Source: Aphanomyces cochlioides
Lineage: Eukaryota; Oomycota; Saprolegniomycetes; Saprolegniales; Verrucalvaceae
Direction of reading: 5' to 3'
Assembly: GCA_019828595.1 (NCBI GenBank)
Contig: JAHQRK010000004.1
Coordinates: forward strand, 2,604,001 to 2,668,000
DNA: 64,000 nt
A program made the position numbers and the translations under genes. Shown piece after piece: positions 22,465 through 31,968 of this stretch. The first letter of the stretch is position 1. Each line of letters begins with the position of its first letter. Below the pieces are notes generated by a model. The model ran no database searches. It saw only the letters and a list, made by a program, of their open reading frames with translations, and was not told the DNA's origin.

Positions 22465-23402
22465 CTTCTTTTGCTCTTTTTGGGTCCCAGACATACATTC
22501 CTCTCACACACAATCCCCACTTTTTAAAACACTTGATCCCTCCAACTGCAGCTTCTTTGTCTGACAATACCTCCGTCCTTCCAAGCCTTCACTCCACGAC
22601 TATGTGATATGGTCGACTATGTGATATGGTCGACTATGTGATGGAGTGGTCTACACAATACCGTCGAGGATGTGATGACGGTCGAAAACATGATACCGTC
22701 GAGTCTGGGATATAGTGCGTGTGAGTCCACGAAGTTCACGGTGCAATGGCATACGTCATTTTGTGCAGCGCGTGAGACGGTCGAGTCTGTGAGACGGTGG
22801 AAAAGTGTGAAAACGTATAGTCAGTCTGTGAGGCAGTGACGTATGTGACGAGGTCGGATAAATGGCGGAGTTTGTGCCACTGTAGAATATGTGATTCAGT
22901 GCTGCATGTGAAGAGATGGAATGCGTGATACGTGACTCGGTGGCGCCACGGATAAGTTGGCGTATGCGATATCGTGGCGTCTACGATGCGGTAGAGTGTG
23001 TGGTGGAGTAGACTTTGTGAGTGGAATATATGTTGTGTATGATGGCGTGATGTCTGTGACGCAGTGGAGTATGTGATGCAGTGGACAATGTGATGCGAGG
23101 TTGATACGTTGGAGTCCTTGGTGGATATATGTTCCTTCCTAGGCAGGTTGGGAAGCTGTCGAGTTGAACAACCGTAGGACTTGGTATAGAACGTGTGTAA
23201 TGCATGGCGTCGTCATCGAATGGAATGGTTGTGGTGGAAATAAGTTGTGATGTGTGTCGTTTGTCTGTGAGCATGATTTGGTGCGTGGTATGAGTTGGTG
23301 AATACTTTTGTGTCGGAGGTCGGTACTGAGTGTCCCCTGCGTTTTGAGTGTGACAGTGTTCTGGAGTGTGTTGTATGTATGGAGTGTGTATGTCGTCAGG
23401 AA

Positions 23403-23475
23403 GCCCGTCTAGCTCAGTCGGTAGAGCGCAAGGCTCTTAACCTTGTGGTCGTGGGTTCGAGCCCCACGGTGGGCG
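23403..23475 (+). tRNA. tRNA-Lys (CTT)
   Basis: Intact 73-nt gene. Unit of 1035 bp, longer by a 39-bp tandem duplication in its spacer (23779-23856). Confidence 0.98.
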
Positions 23476-23778
23476 CTTCTTTTGCTCTTTTTGGGTCCCA
23501 GACATACATTCCTCTCACACACAATCCCCACTTTTTAAAACACTTGATCCCTCCAACTGCAGCTTCTTTGTCTGACAATACCTCCGTCCTTCCAAGCCTT
23601 CACTCCACGACTATGTGATATGGTCGACTATGTGATGGAGTGGTCTACACAATACCGTCGAGGATGTGATGACGGTCGAAAACATGATACCGTCGAGTCT
23701 GGGATATAGTGCGTGTGAGTCCACGAAGTTCACGGTGCAATGGCATACGTCATTTTGTGCAGCGCGTGAGACGGTCGA

Positions 23779-23856
23779 GTCTGTGAGACGGTGGAAAAGT
23801 GTGAAAACGTATAGTCAGTCTGTGAGACGGTGGAAAAGTGTGAAAACGTATAGTCA
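23779..23856 (+). repeat. 39-bp tandem duplication in a spacer
   Basis: Copies at 23779-23817 and 23818-23856, each starting GTCTGTGAGACGGTGG. All other units have one copy. Its size is close to, but not exactly, two 17-mers. Confidence 0.9.
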
Positions 23857-24437
23857 GTCTGTGAGGCAGTGACGTATGTGACGAGGTCGGATAAATGGCG
23901 GAGTTTGTGCCACTGTAGAATATGTGATTCAGTGCTGCATGTGAAGAGATGGAATGCGTGATACGTGACTCGGTGGCGCCACGGATAAGTTGACGTATGC
24001 GATATCGTGGCGTCTACGATGCGGTAGAGTGTGTGGTGGAGTAGACTTTGTGAGTGGAATATATGTTGTGTATGATGGCGTGATGTCTGTGACGCAGTGG
24101 AGTATGTGATGCAGTGGACAATGTGATGCGAGGTTGATACGTTGGAGTCCTTGGTGGATATATGTGCCTTCCTAGGCAGGTTGGGAAGCTGTCGAGTTGA
24201 ACAACCGTAGGACTTGGTATAGAACGTGTGTAATGCATGGCGTCGTCATCGAATGGAATGGTTGTGGTGGAAAAGTAAGTTGTGATGTGTGTCGTTTGTC
24301 TGTGAGCATGATTTGGTGCGTGGTATGAGTTGGTGAATACTTTTGTGTCGGAGGTCGGTACTGAGTGTCCCCTGCGTTTTGAGTGTGACAGTGTTCTGGA
24401 GTGTGTTGTATGTATGGAGTGTGTATGTCGTCAGGAA

Positions 24438-24510
24438 GCCCGTCTAGCTCAGTCGGTAGAGCGCAAGGCTCTTAACCTTGTGGTCGTGGGTTCGAGCCCC
24501 ACGGTGGGCG
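24438..24510 (+). tRNA. tRNA-Lys (CTT)
   Basis: Intact 73-nt gene. Unit of 996 bp with the TGTTCCTTCC spacer variant. Confidence 0.98.
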
Positions 24511-25433
24511 CTTCTTTTGCTCTTTTTGGGTCCCAGACATACATTCCTCTCACACACAATCCCCACTTTTTAAAACACTTGATCCCTCCAACTGCAGCTT
24601 CTTTGTCTGACAATACCTCCGTCCTTCCAAGCCTTCACTCCACGACTATGTGATATGGTCGACTATGTGATGGAGTGGTCTACACAATACCGTCGAGGAT
24701 GTGATGACGGTCGAAAACATGATACCGTCGAGTCTGGGATATAGTGCGTGTGAGTCCACGAAGTTCACGGTGCAATGGCATACGTCATTTTGTGCAGCGC
24801 GTGAGACGGTCGAGTCTGTGAGACGGTGGAAAAGTGTGAAAACGTATAGTCAGTCTGTGAGGCAGTGACGTATGTGACGAGGTCGGATAAATGGCGGAGT
24901 TTGTGCCACTGTAGAATATGTGATTCAGTGCTGCATGTGAAGAGATGGAATGCGTGATACGTGACTCGGTGGCGCCACGGATAAGTTGGCGTATGCGATA
25001 TCGTGGCGTCTACGATGCGGTAGAGTGTGTGGTGGAGTAGACTTTGTGAGTGGAATATATGTTGTGTATGATGGCGTGATGTCTGTGACGCAGTGGAGTA
25101 TGTGATGCAGTGGACAATGTGATGCGAGGTTGATACGTTGGAGTCCTTGGTGGATATATGTTCCTTCCTAGGCAGGTTGGGAAGCTGTCGAGTTGAACAA
25201 CCGTAGGACTTGGTATAGAACGTGTGTAATGCATGGCGTCGTCATCGAATGGAATGGTTGTGGTGGAAAAGTAAGTTGTGATGTGTGTCGTTTGTCTGTG
25301 AGCATGATTTGGTGCGTGGTATGAGTTGGTGAATACTTTTGTGTCGGAGGTCGGTACTGAGTGTCCCCTGCGTTTTGAGTGTGACAGTGTTCTGGAGTGT
25401 GTTGTATGTATGGAGTGTGTATGTCGTCAGGAA

Positions 25434-25506
25434 GCCCGTCTAGCTCAGTCGGTAGAGCGCAAGGCTCTTAACCTTGTGGTCGTGGGTTCGAGCCCCACGG
25501 TGGGCG
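25434..25506 (+). tRNA. tRNA-Lys (CTT)
   Basis: Intact 73-nt gene. Unit of 994 bp with one GACTATGTGATATGGTC copy and the shorter AAATAAG form. Confidence 0.98.
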
Positions 25507-26427
25507 CTTCTTTTGCTCTTTTTGGGTCCCAGACATACATTCCTCTCACACACAATCCCCACTTTTTAAAACACTTGATCCCTCCAACTGCAGCTTCTTT
25601 GTCTGACAATACCTCCGTCCTTCCAAGCCTTCACTCCACGACTATGTGATATGGTCGACTATGTGATGGAGTGGTCTACACAATACCGTCGAGGATGTGA
25701 TGACGGTCGAAAACATGATACCGTCGAGTCTGGGATATAGTGCGTGTGAGTCCACGAAGTTCACGGTGCAATGGCATACGTCATTTTGTGCAGCGCGTGA
25801 GACGGTCGAGTCTGTGAGACGGTGGAAAAGTGTGAAAACGTATAGTCAGTCTGTGAGGCAGTGACGTATGTGACGAGGTCGGATAAATGGCGGAGTTTGT
25901 GCCACTGTAGAATATGTGATTCAGTGCTGCATGTGAAGAGATGGAATGCGTGATACGTGACTCGGTGGCGCCACGGATAAGTTGGCGTATGCGATATCGT
26001 GGCGTCTACGATGCGGTAGAGTGTGTGGTGGAGTAGACTTTGTGAGTGGAATATATGTTGTGTATGATGGCGTGATGTCTGTGACGCAGTGGAGTATGTG
26101 ATGCAGTGGACAATGTGATGCGAGGTTGATACGTTGGAGTCCTTGGTGGATATATGTGCCTTCCTAGGCAGGTTGGGAAGCTGTCGAGTTGAACAACCGT
26201 AGGACTTGGTATAGAACGTGTGTAATGCATGGCGTCGTCATCGAATGGAATGGTTGTGGTGGAAATAAGTTGTGATGTGTGTCGTTTGTCTGTGAGCATG
26301 ATTTGGTGCGTGGTATGAGTTGGTGAATACTTTTGTGTCGGAGGTCGGTACTGAGTGTCCCCTGCGTTTTGAGTGTGACAGTGTTCTGGAGTGTGTTGTA
26401 TGTATGGAGTGTGTATGTCGTCAGGAA

Positions 26428-26500
26428 GCCCGTCTAGCTCAGTCGGTAGAGCGCAAGGCTCTTAACCTTGTGGTCGTGGGTTCGAGCCCCACGGTGGGCG
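26428..26500 (+). tRNA. tRNA-Lys (CTT)
   Basis: Intact 73-nt gene. Unit of 999 bp, distinguished by a TAG triplet insertion near 27030. Confidence 0.98.
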
Positions 26501-27426
26501 CTTCTTTTGCTCTTTTTGGGTCCCAGACATACATTCCTCTCACACACAATCCCCACTTTTTAAAACACTTGATCCCTCCAACTGCAGCTTCTTTGTCTGA
26601 CAATACCTCCGTCCTTCCAAGCCTTCACTCCACGACTATGTGATATGGTCGACTATGTGATGGAGTGGTCTACACAATACCGTCGAGGATGTGATGACGG
26701 TCGAAAACATGATACCGTCGAGTCTGGGATATAGTGCGTGTGAGTCCACGAAGTTCACGGTGCAATGGCATACGTCATTTTGTGCAGCGCGTGAGACGGT
26801 CGAGTCTGTGAGACGGTGGAAAAGTGTGAAAACGTATAGTCAGTCTGTGAGGCAGTGACGTATGTGACGAGGTCGGATAAATGGCGGAGTTTGTGCCACT
26901 GTAGAATATGTGATTCAGTGCTGCATGTGAAGAGATGGAATGCGTGATACGTGACTCGGTGGCGCCACGGATAAGTTGGCGTATGCGATATCGTGGCGTC
27001 TACGATGCGGTAGAGTGTGTGGTGGAGTAGTAGACTTTGTGAGTGGAATATATGTTGTGTATGATGGCGTGATGTCTGTGACGCAGTGGAGTATGTGATG
27101 CAGTGGACAATGTGATGCGAGGTTGATACGTTGGAGTCCTTGGTGGATATATGTGCCTTCCTAGGCAGGTTGGGAAGCTGTCGAGTTGAACAACCGTAGG
27201 ACTTGGTATAGAACGTGTGTAATGCATGGCGTCGTCATCGAATGGAATGGTTGTGGTGGAAAAGTAAGTTGTGATGTGTGTCGTTTGTCTGTGAGCATGA
27301 TTTGGTGCGTGGTATGAGTTGGTGAATACTTTTGTGTCGGAGGTCGGTACTGAGTGTCCCCTGCGTTTTGAGTGTGACAGTGTTCTGGAGTGTGTTGTAT
27401 GTATGGAGTGTGTATGTCGTCAGGAA

Positions 27427-27499
27427 GCCCGTCTAGCTCAGTCGGTAGAGCGCAAGGCTCTTAACCTTGTGGTCGTGGGTTCGAGCCCCACGGTGGGCG
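27427..27499 (+). tRNA. tRNA-Lys (CTT)
   Basis: Intact 73-nt gene. Unit of 1011 bp. Confidence 0.98.
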
Positions 27500-28437
27500 C
27501 TTCTTTTGCTCTTTTTGGGTCCCAGACATACATTCCTCTCACACACAATCCCCACTTTTTAAAACACTTGATCCCTCCAACTGCAGCTTCTTTGTCTGAC
27601 AATACCTCCGTCCTTCCAAGCCTTCACTCCACGACTATGTGATATGGTCGACTATGTGATATGGTCGACTATGTGATGGAGTGGTCTACACAATACCGTC
27701 GAGGATGTGATGACGGTCGAAAACATGATACCGTCGAGTCTGGGATATAGTGCGTGTGAGTCCACGAAGTTCACGGTGCAATGGCATACGTCATTTTGTG
27801 CAGCGCGTGAGACGGTCGAGTCTGTGAGACGGTGGAAAAGTGTGAAAACGTATAGTCAGTCTGTGAGGCAGTGACGTATGTGACGAGGTCGGATAAATGG
27901 CGGAGTTTGTGCCACTGTAGAATATGTGATTCAGTGCTGCATGTGAAGAGATGGAATGCGTGATACGTGACTCGGTGGCGCCACGGATAAGTTGGCGTAT
28001 GCGATATCGTGGCGTCTACGATGCGGTAGAGTGTGTGGTGGAGTAGACTTTGTGAGTGGAATATATGTTGTGTATGATGGCGTGATGTCTGTGACGCAGT
28101 GGAGTATGTGATGCAGTGGACAATGTGATGCGAGGTTGATACGTTGGAGTCCTTGGTGGATATATGTGCCTTCCTAGGCAGGTTGGGAAGCTGTCGAGTT
28201 GAACAACCGTAGGACTTGGTATAGAACGTGTGTAATGCATGGCGTCGTCATCGAATGGAATGGTTGTGGTGGAAATAAGTTGTGATGTGTGTCGTTTGTC
28301 TGTGAGCATGATTTGGTGCGTGGTATGAGTTGGTGAATACTTTTGTGTCGGAGGTCGGTACTGAGTGTCCCCTGCGTTTTGAGTGTGACAGTGTTCTGGA
28401 GTGTGTTGTATGTATGGAGTGTGTATGTCGTCAGGAA

Positions 28438-28510
28438 GCCCGTCTAGCTCAGTCGGTAGAGCGCAAGGCTCTTAACCTTGTGGTCGTGGGTTCGAGCCCC
28501 ACGGTGGGCG
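28438..28510 (+). tRNA. tRNA-Lys (CTT)
   Basis: Intact 73-nt gene. Unit of 996 bp with the TGTTCCTTCC variant, running into the stub before E3. Confidence 0.98.
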
Positions 28511-29433
28511 CTTCTTTTGCTCTTTTTGGGTCCCAGACATACATTCCTCTCACACACAATCCCCACTTTTTAAAACACTTGATCCCTCCAACTGCAGCTT
28601 CTTTGTCTGACAATACCTCCGTCCTTCCAAGCCTTCACTCCACGACTATGTGATATGGTCGACTATGTGATGGAGTGGTCTACACAATACCGTCGAGGAT
28701 GTGATGACGGTCGAAAACATGATACCGTCGAGTCTGGGATATAGTGCGTGTGAGTCCACGAAGTTCACGGTGCAATGGCATACGTCATTTTGTGCAGCGC
28801 GTGAGACGGTCGAGTCTGTGAGACGGTGGAAAAGTGTGAAAACGTATAGTCAGTCTGTGAGGCAGTGACGTATGTGACGAGGTCGGATAAATGGCGGAGT
28901 TTGTGCCACTGTAGAATATGTGATTCAGTGCTGCATGTGAAGAGATGGAATGCGTGATACGTGACTCGGTGGCGCCACGGATAAGTTGGCGTATGCGATA
29001 TCGTGGCGTCTACGATGCGGTAGAGTGTGTGGTGGAGTAGACTTTGTGAGTGGAATATATGTTGTGTATGATGGCGTGATGTCTGTGACGCAGTGGAGTA
29101 TGTGATGCAGTGGACAATGTGATGCGAGGTTGATACGTTGGAGTCCTTGGTGGATATATGTTCCTTCCTAGGCAGGTTGGGAAGCTGTCGAGTTGAACAA
29201 CCGTAGGACTTGGTATAGAACGTGTGTAATGCATGGCGTCGTCATCGAATGGAATGGTTGTGGTGGAAAAGTAAGTTGTGATGTGTGTCGTTTGTCTGTG
29301 AGCATGATTTGGTGCGTGGTATGAGTTGGTGAATACTTTTGTGTCGGAGGTCGGTACTGAGTGTCCCCTGCGTTTTGAGTGTGACAGTGTTCTGGAGTGT
29401 GTTGTATGTATGGAGTGTGTATGTCGTCAGGAA

Positions 29434-29447
29434 GCCCGTCTAGCTCA
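29434..29447 (+). pseudogene. 14-nt tRNA-Lys stub / left duplication of E3
   Basis: tRNA nt 1-14, then the E3 3' end. The upstream flank is the normal spacer (GTCAGGAA), so this was an array tRNA before E3 arrived. Confidence 0.95.
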
Positions 29448-29465
29448 ATGTCAATGGGGAGTCTA

Positions 29466-29489
29466 TTTGTAGTTAATGTAAACTACAAA
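29466..29489 (-). other. 3' UTR hairpin of E3
   Basis: Same 9-bp stem and 6-nt loop. Its retention in this short copy fits a 3'-end recognition role. Confidence 0.65.
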
Positions 29490-29525
29490 CTAATATTGCC
29501 CGAAGGCTCATCCCATTTCCAACTG

Positions 29526-30448
29526 CTAGGCTGAATTGGAAATCAATTTGGCTTGTCGTTTTCTTGATTCGCTTCGACGTTGGGACTTCGATTTCTTCGG
29601 TGTTTGTAAGCTAACACGGCGAATATGTCGGATAAAACTGACTCTTGGCATCTGACCCAGGGGGTATACATTTTCATTGTCTTGGATCATACATAGACTT
29701 CGGTCTATGCAGCGCTTGTATCGCTTGGCGAGGACCCAGCAATGGGATGTTGAATCAGTGACAGAAACAACCAAGAATTCTCCGTCAGGCTCATCCAATA
29801 TCGCTCTACAGATATCACGAATTGGATCACCCACCGATTGCTTGAGCAGTTGACGGGAGAATATGGCGTCGTTGTAGTGGAATCCATGTGTGTATGCCAG
29901 CTTGAGAAAATCATGCATCTTGGAAGGGGGAATGCCCGCGTCTTGAGGAACTCCATGGGCCTCTTTGAAACCCGAAATGACTTCTTCGCTGAGCTCAAAA
30001 TTGGAGACATTCAAATTGGTAGCAACGATTCGGATTGCAGCCGCAAGACAAGATTTGTCACTGTTGTTGCCAATTTCTAGCCACAGAGGATCCATCGCTC
30101 GAAATTCAGCAAGCGTTGGGGCGAGACCAGTGTTCGTGAGGAAGTGGGCTCCAGCTTGTCGCCATCGTTGGTACATCGCCACGGCTTCTTGACACCCGCT
30201 GAGGTCTTTTTCGTCGAACCAGTCTTTGTCGAGTCCATCCGGGCGTTGAAACTTCCAGTTGACTTGGTATTGAATAGTTGAAATTCGATTTCGCATTGAT
30301 GCCACTTCGCGGTGGTCATCGATAAACAACACTTCATCGATGTCATCATCGTCGGTTGGAATTCGCAGAGTGCGTGGGCGGTTGGTTGGGGCATCAGCCG
30401 TTGTCGCATTCGTTTGTGGCCTGGCTGGAACAGAAACATCGTCCAATA
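29526..30448 (-). pseudogene. E3 ORF3 fragment (C-terminal part)
   Basis: Open frame from the truncation point to the ORF3 stop, matching about residues 153-458 of the intact protein. The acidic DDDDIDE stretch, chromodomain-like segment, candidate Cys/His/Asp residues and basic tail are all present. The N-terminal region and first AUG are gone, so it has no normal start. Confidence 0.85.
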
Positions 30449-30462
30449 GCCCGTCTAGCTCA
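30449..30462 (+). pseudogene. 14-bp duplication shared by E3 and E4
   Basis: GCCCGTCTAGCTCA directly between the E3 5' end and the E4 3' end. The simplest history is that E3 inserted first and regenerated a full tRNA here, and E4 then inserted into that tRNA, leaving only its nt 1-14. Right duplication of E3 and left duplication of E4 at once. Confidence 0.93.
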
Positions 30463-30480
30463 ATGTCAATGGGGAGTCTA

Positions 30481-30504
30481 TTTGTAGTTAATGTAAACTA
30501 CAAA
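30481..30504 (-). other. 3' UTR hairpin of E4
   Basis: TTTGTAGTT-TACATT-AACTACAAA on the element strand, a perfect 9-bp stem. The flanking stretch is shared with family 2 (TGGGATGAGCC, GGCAATATTAGT and the terminal CTCCCCATTG), so this 3' end is conserved across families. Confidence 0.7.
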
Positions 30505-30540
30505 CTAATATTGCCCGAAGGCTCATCCCATTTCCAACTG

Positions 30541-31917
30541 CTAGGCTGAATTGGAAATCAATTTGGCTTTTCGTTTTCTTGATTCGCTTCGACGTTGGGA
30601 CTTCGATTTCTTCGGTGTTTGTAAGCTAACACGGCGAATATGTCGGATAATACTGACTCTTGGCATCTGACCCAGGGGGTATACATTTTCATTGTCTTGG
30701 ATCATACATAGACTTCGGTCTATGCAGCGCTTGTATCGCTTGGCGAGGACCCAGCAATGGGATGTTGAATCAGTGACAGAAACAACCAGGAATTCTCCGT
30801 CAGGCTCATCCAATATCGCTCTACAGATATCACGAATTGGATCACCCACCGATTGCTTGAGCAGTTGACGGGAGAATATGGCGTCGTTGTAGTGGAATCC
30901 ATGTGTGTATGCCAGCTTGAGAAAATCATGCATCTTGGAAGGGGGAATGCCCGCGTCTTGAGGAACTCCATGGGCCTCTTTGAAACCCGAAATGACTTCT
31001 TCGCTGAGCTCAAAATTGGAGACATTCAAATTGGTAGCAACGATTCGGATTGCAGCCGCAAGACAAGATTTGTCACTGTTGTTGCCAATTTCTAGCCACA
31101 GAGGATCCATCGCTCGAAATTCAGCAAGCGTTGGGGCGAGACCAGTGTTCGTGAGGAAGTGGGCTCCAGCTTGTCGCCATCGTTGGTACATCGCCACGGC
31201 TTCTTGACACCCGCTGAGGTCTTTTTCGTCGAACCAGTCTTTGTCGAGTCCATCCGGGCGTTGAAACTTCCAGTTGACTTGGTATTGAATAGTTGAAATT
31301 CGATTTCGCATTGATGCCACTTCGCGGTGGTCATCGATAAACAACACTTCATCGATGTCATCATCGTCGGTTGGAATTCGCAGAGTGCGTGGGCGGTTGG
31401 TTGGGGCATCAGCCGTTGTCGCATTCGTTTGTGGCCTGGCTGGAACAGAAACATCGTCCAATAGATCCATGAGGGATGGTAGCGGAGATCCATTGTCATT
31501 GCCCAAGGGGTCAAATTCGCGGGTGCTCGAGTTCAAAATGGACATATCAGGAGTAAATTGGTGTTCTTCAGTTGTAACTGGACTTGAAGGACGAGTGTCG
31601 GATGATTGCGTCATAGGTACAGAAATCTCAACTCCATCCACTCCCTCAAGAGTAATCCCTGGAGACATCGAGCTCCCCACACCTCGTGTAGTTATGGGTC
31701 TCGACGTCTGCGCGGGGAGTACGCTATCGGCAGTGAAAATCGTTGAAGCTTCCATTGTTGTTGTCTTGGGTAAAATCAAAAGTGAGTCTTGGAGAATTGT
31801 TTTGAGATTCTCACTGAACTTATTCTCAGTTGCGACACTTGAGTCAGGCACGATTTGATTGGGCAGTGAAATGTTTTGCGCGGATCGTGAGTGATGGTCG
31901 CCAGGATTCCCAATCAA
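30541..31917 (-). CDS. E4 ORF3, chromodomain-like plus papain-like cysteine protease-like protein
   Basis: Up to 458 codons counted from a TTG. The first AUG is residue 55 (31755), giving 404 aa. Residues 1-180 are Ser/Thr/Pro-rich and probably disordered. About 186-248 (acidic DDDDIDE, then IQYQVNWKF, DWFDEKDL, YQRW) resembles a chromodomain, where QVNWK matches the usual LVKWK strand. About 278-415 resembles a papain-fold cysteine protease (C39 or OTU type): Cys285 in SDKSCLAAAI, His387 in TSHCWVLAK, Asp408 in CMIQDNE. The tail 436-452 is strongly basic (RRSESRKRKAK), a likely nuclear signal. The frame is the same as ORF2, from which it is separated by a TAA and a TGA 30 nt apart. A chromatin-tethering and protein-processing role is inference; both domain calls are by eye. 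Confidence 0.7.
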   Translation of the reverse strand: MIGNPGDHHSRSAQNISLPNQIVPDSSVATENKFSENLKTILQDSLLILPKTTTMEASTIFTADSVLPAQTSRPITTRGVGSSMSPGITLEGVDGVEISVPMTQSSDTRPSSPVTTEEHQFTPDMSILNSSTREFDPLGNDNGSPLPSLMDLLDDVSVPARPQTNATTADAPTNRPRTLRIPTDDDDIDEVLFIDDHREVASMRNRISTIQYQVNWKFQRPDGLDKDWFDEKDLSGCQEAVAMYQRWRQAGAHFLTNTGLAPTLAEFRAMDPLWLEIGNNSDKSCLAAAIRIVATNLNVSNFELSEEVISGFKEAHGVPQDAGIPPSKMHDFLKLAYTHGFHYNDAIFSRQLLKQSVGDPIRDICRAILDEPDGEFLVVSVTDSTSHCWVLAKRYKRCIDRSLCMIQDNENVYPLGQMPRVSIIRHIRRVSLQTPKKSKSQRRSESRKRKAKLISNSA

Positions 31918-31968
31918 AAATTCAGCTGGGATACCAAGTCAAGAATACAGCTGGGGCTTGTAATCAAA

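Larger units (their letters stand above)
19387..29433 (+). repeat. tRNA-Lys array, segment C (ten consecutive units)
   Basis: The longest uninterrupted run. Unit lengths are 1013, 996, 996, 1011, 1035, 996, 994, 999, 1011 and 996 bp. Differences come from one or two GACTATGTGATATGGTC copies, presence or absence of a second 17-mer, a 2-bp AAAAGTAAG/AAATAAG indel, a 39-bp duplication (unit 23403) and a 3-bp TAG insertion (unit 26428, near 27030). The tRNAs look identical throughout. No other gene is seen in the roughly 920-bp spacers. Confidence 0.95.
29448..30448 (-). mobile_element. E3: 5'-truncated family-1 LINE (1001 bp)
   Basis: Contains only the 3' UTR and the last two thirds of ORF3, then stops abruptly at 30448. 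It is flanked by GCCCGTCTAGCTCA on both sides (29434-29447 and 30449-30462). A truncation at the 5' end with a perfect duplication is the usual outcome of incomplete target-primed reverse transcription. It carries the AAGAATTC and RKRQAK variants, as E1 and E6 do. Confidence 0.95.

Noticed and set aside
19387..29433. CRISPR-like or rDNA-like array
   Set aside because: Units are about 1 kb with a eukaryotic tRNA. No short repeats with unique spacers and no rRNA sequence are seen.
29448..30448. E3 as a SINE
   Set aside because: It is plain ORF3 plus 3' UTR of family 1, with no Pol III head. It is a 5'-truncated LINE.
29434..30462. E3 as a deletion derivative formed inside E4
   Set aside because: E3 has its own complete 3' end and its own 14-bp duplication on both sides, which an internal deletion would not give.
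30541..31917. ORF3 as a captured host gene unrelated to the element
   Set aside because: It lies inside the target-site duplications, in the same orientation and frame as ORF2, in all six family-1 copies that reach it, including the truncated E3. It is part of the element, whatever its ultimate origin.
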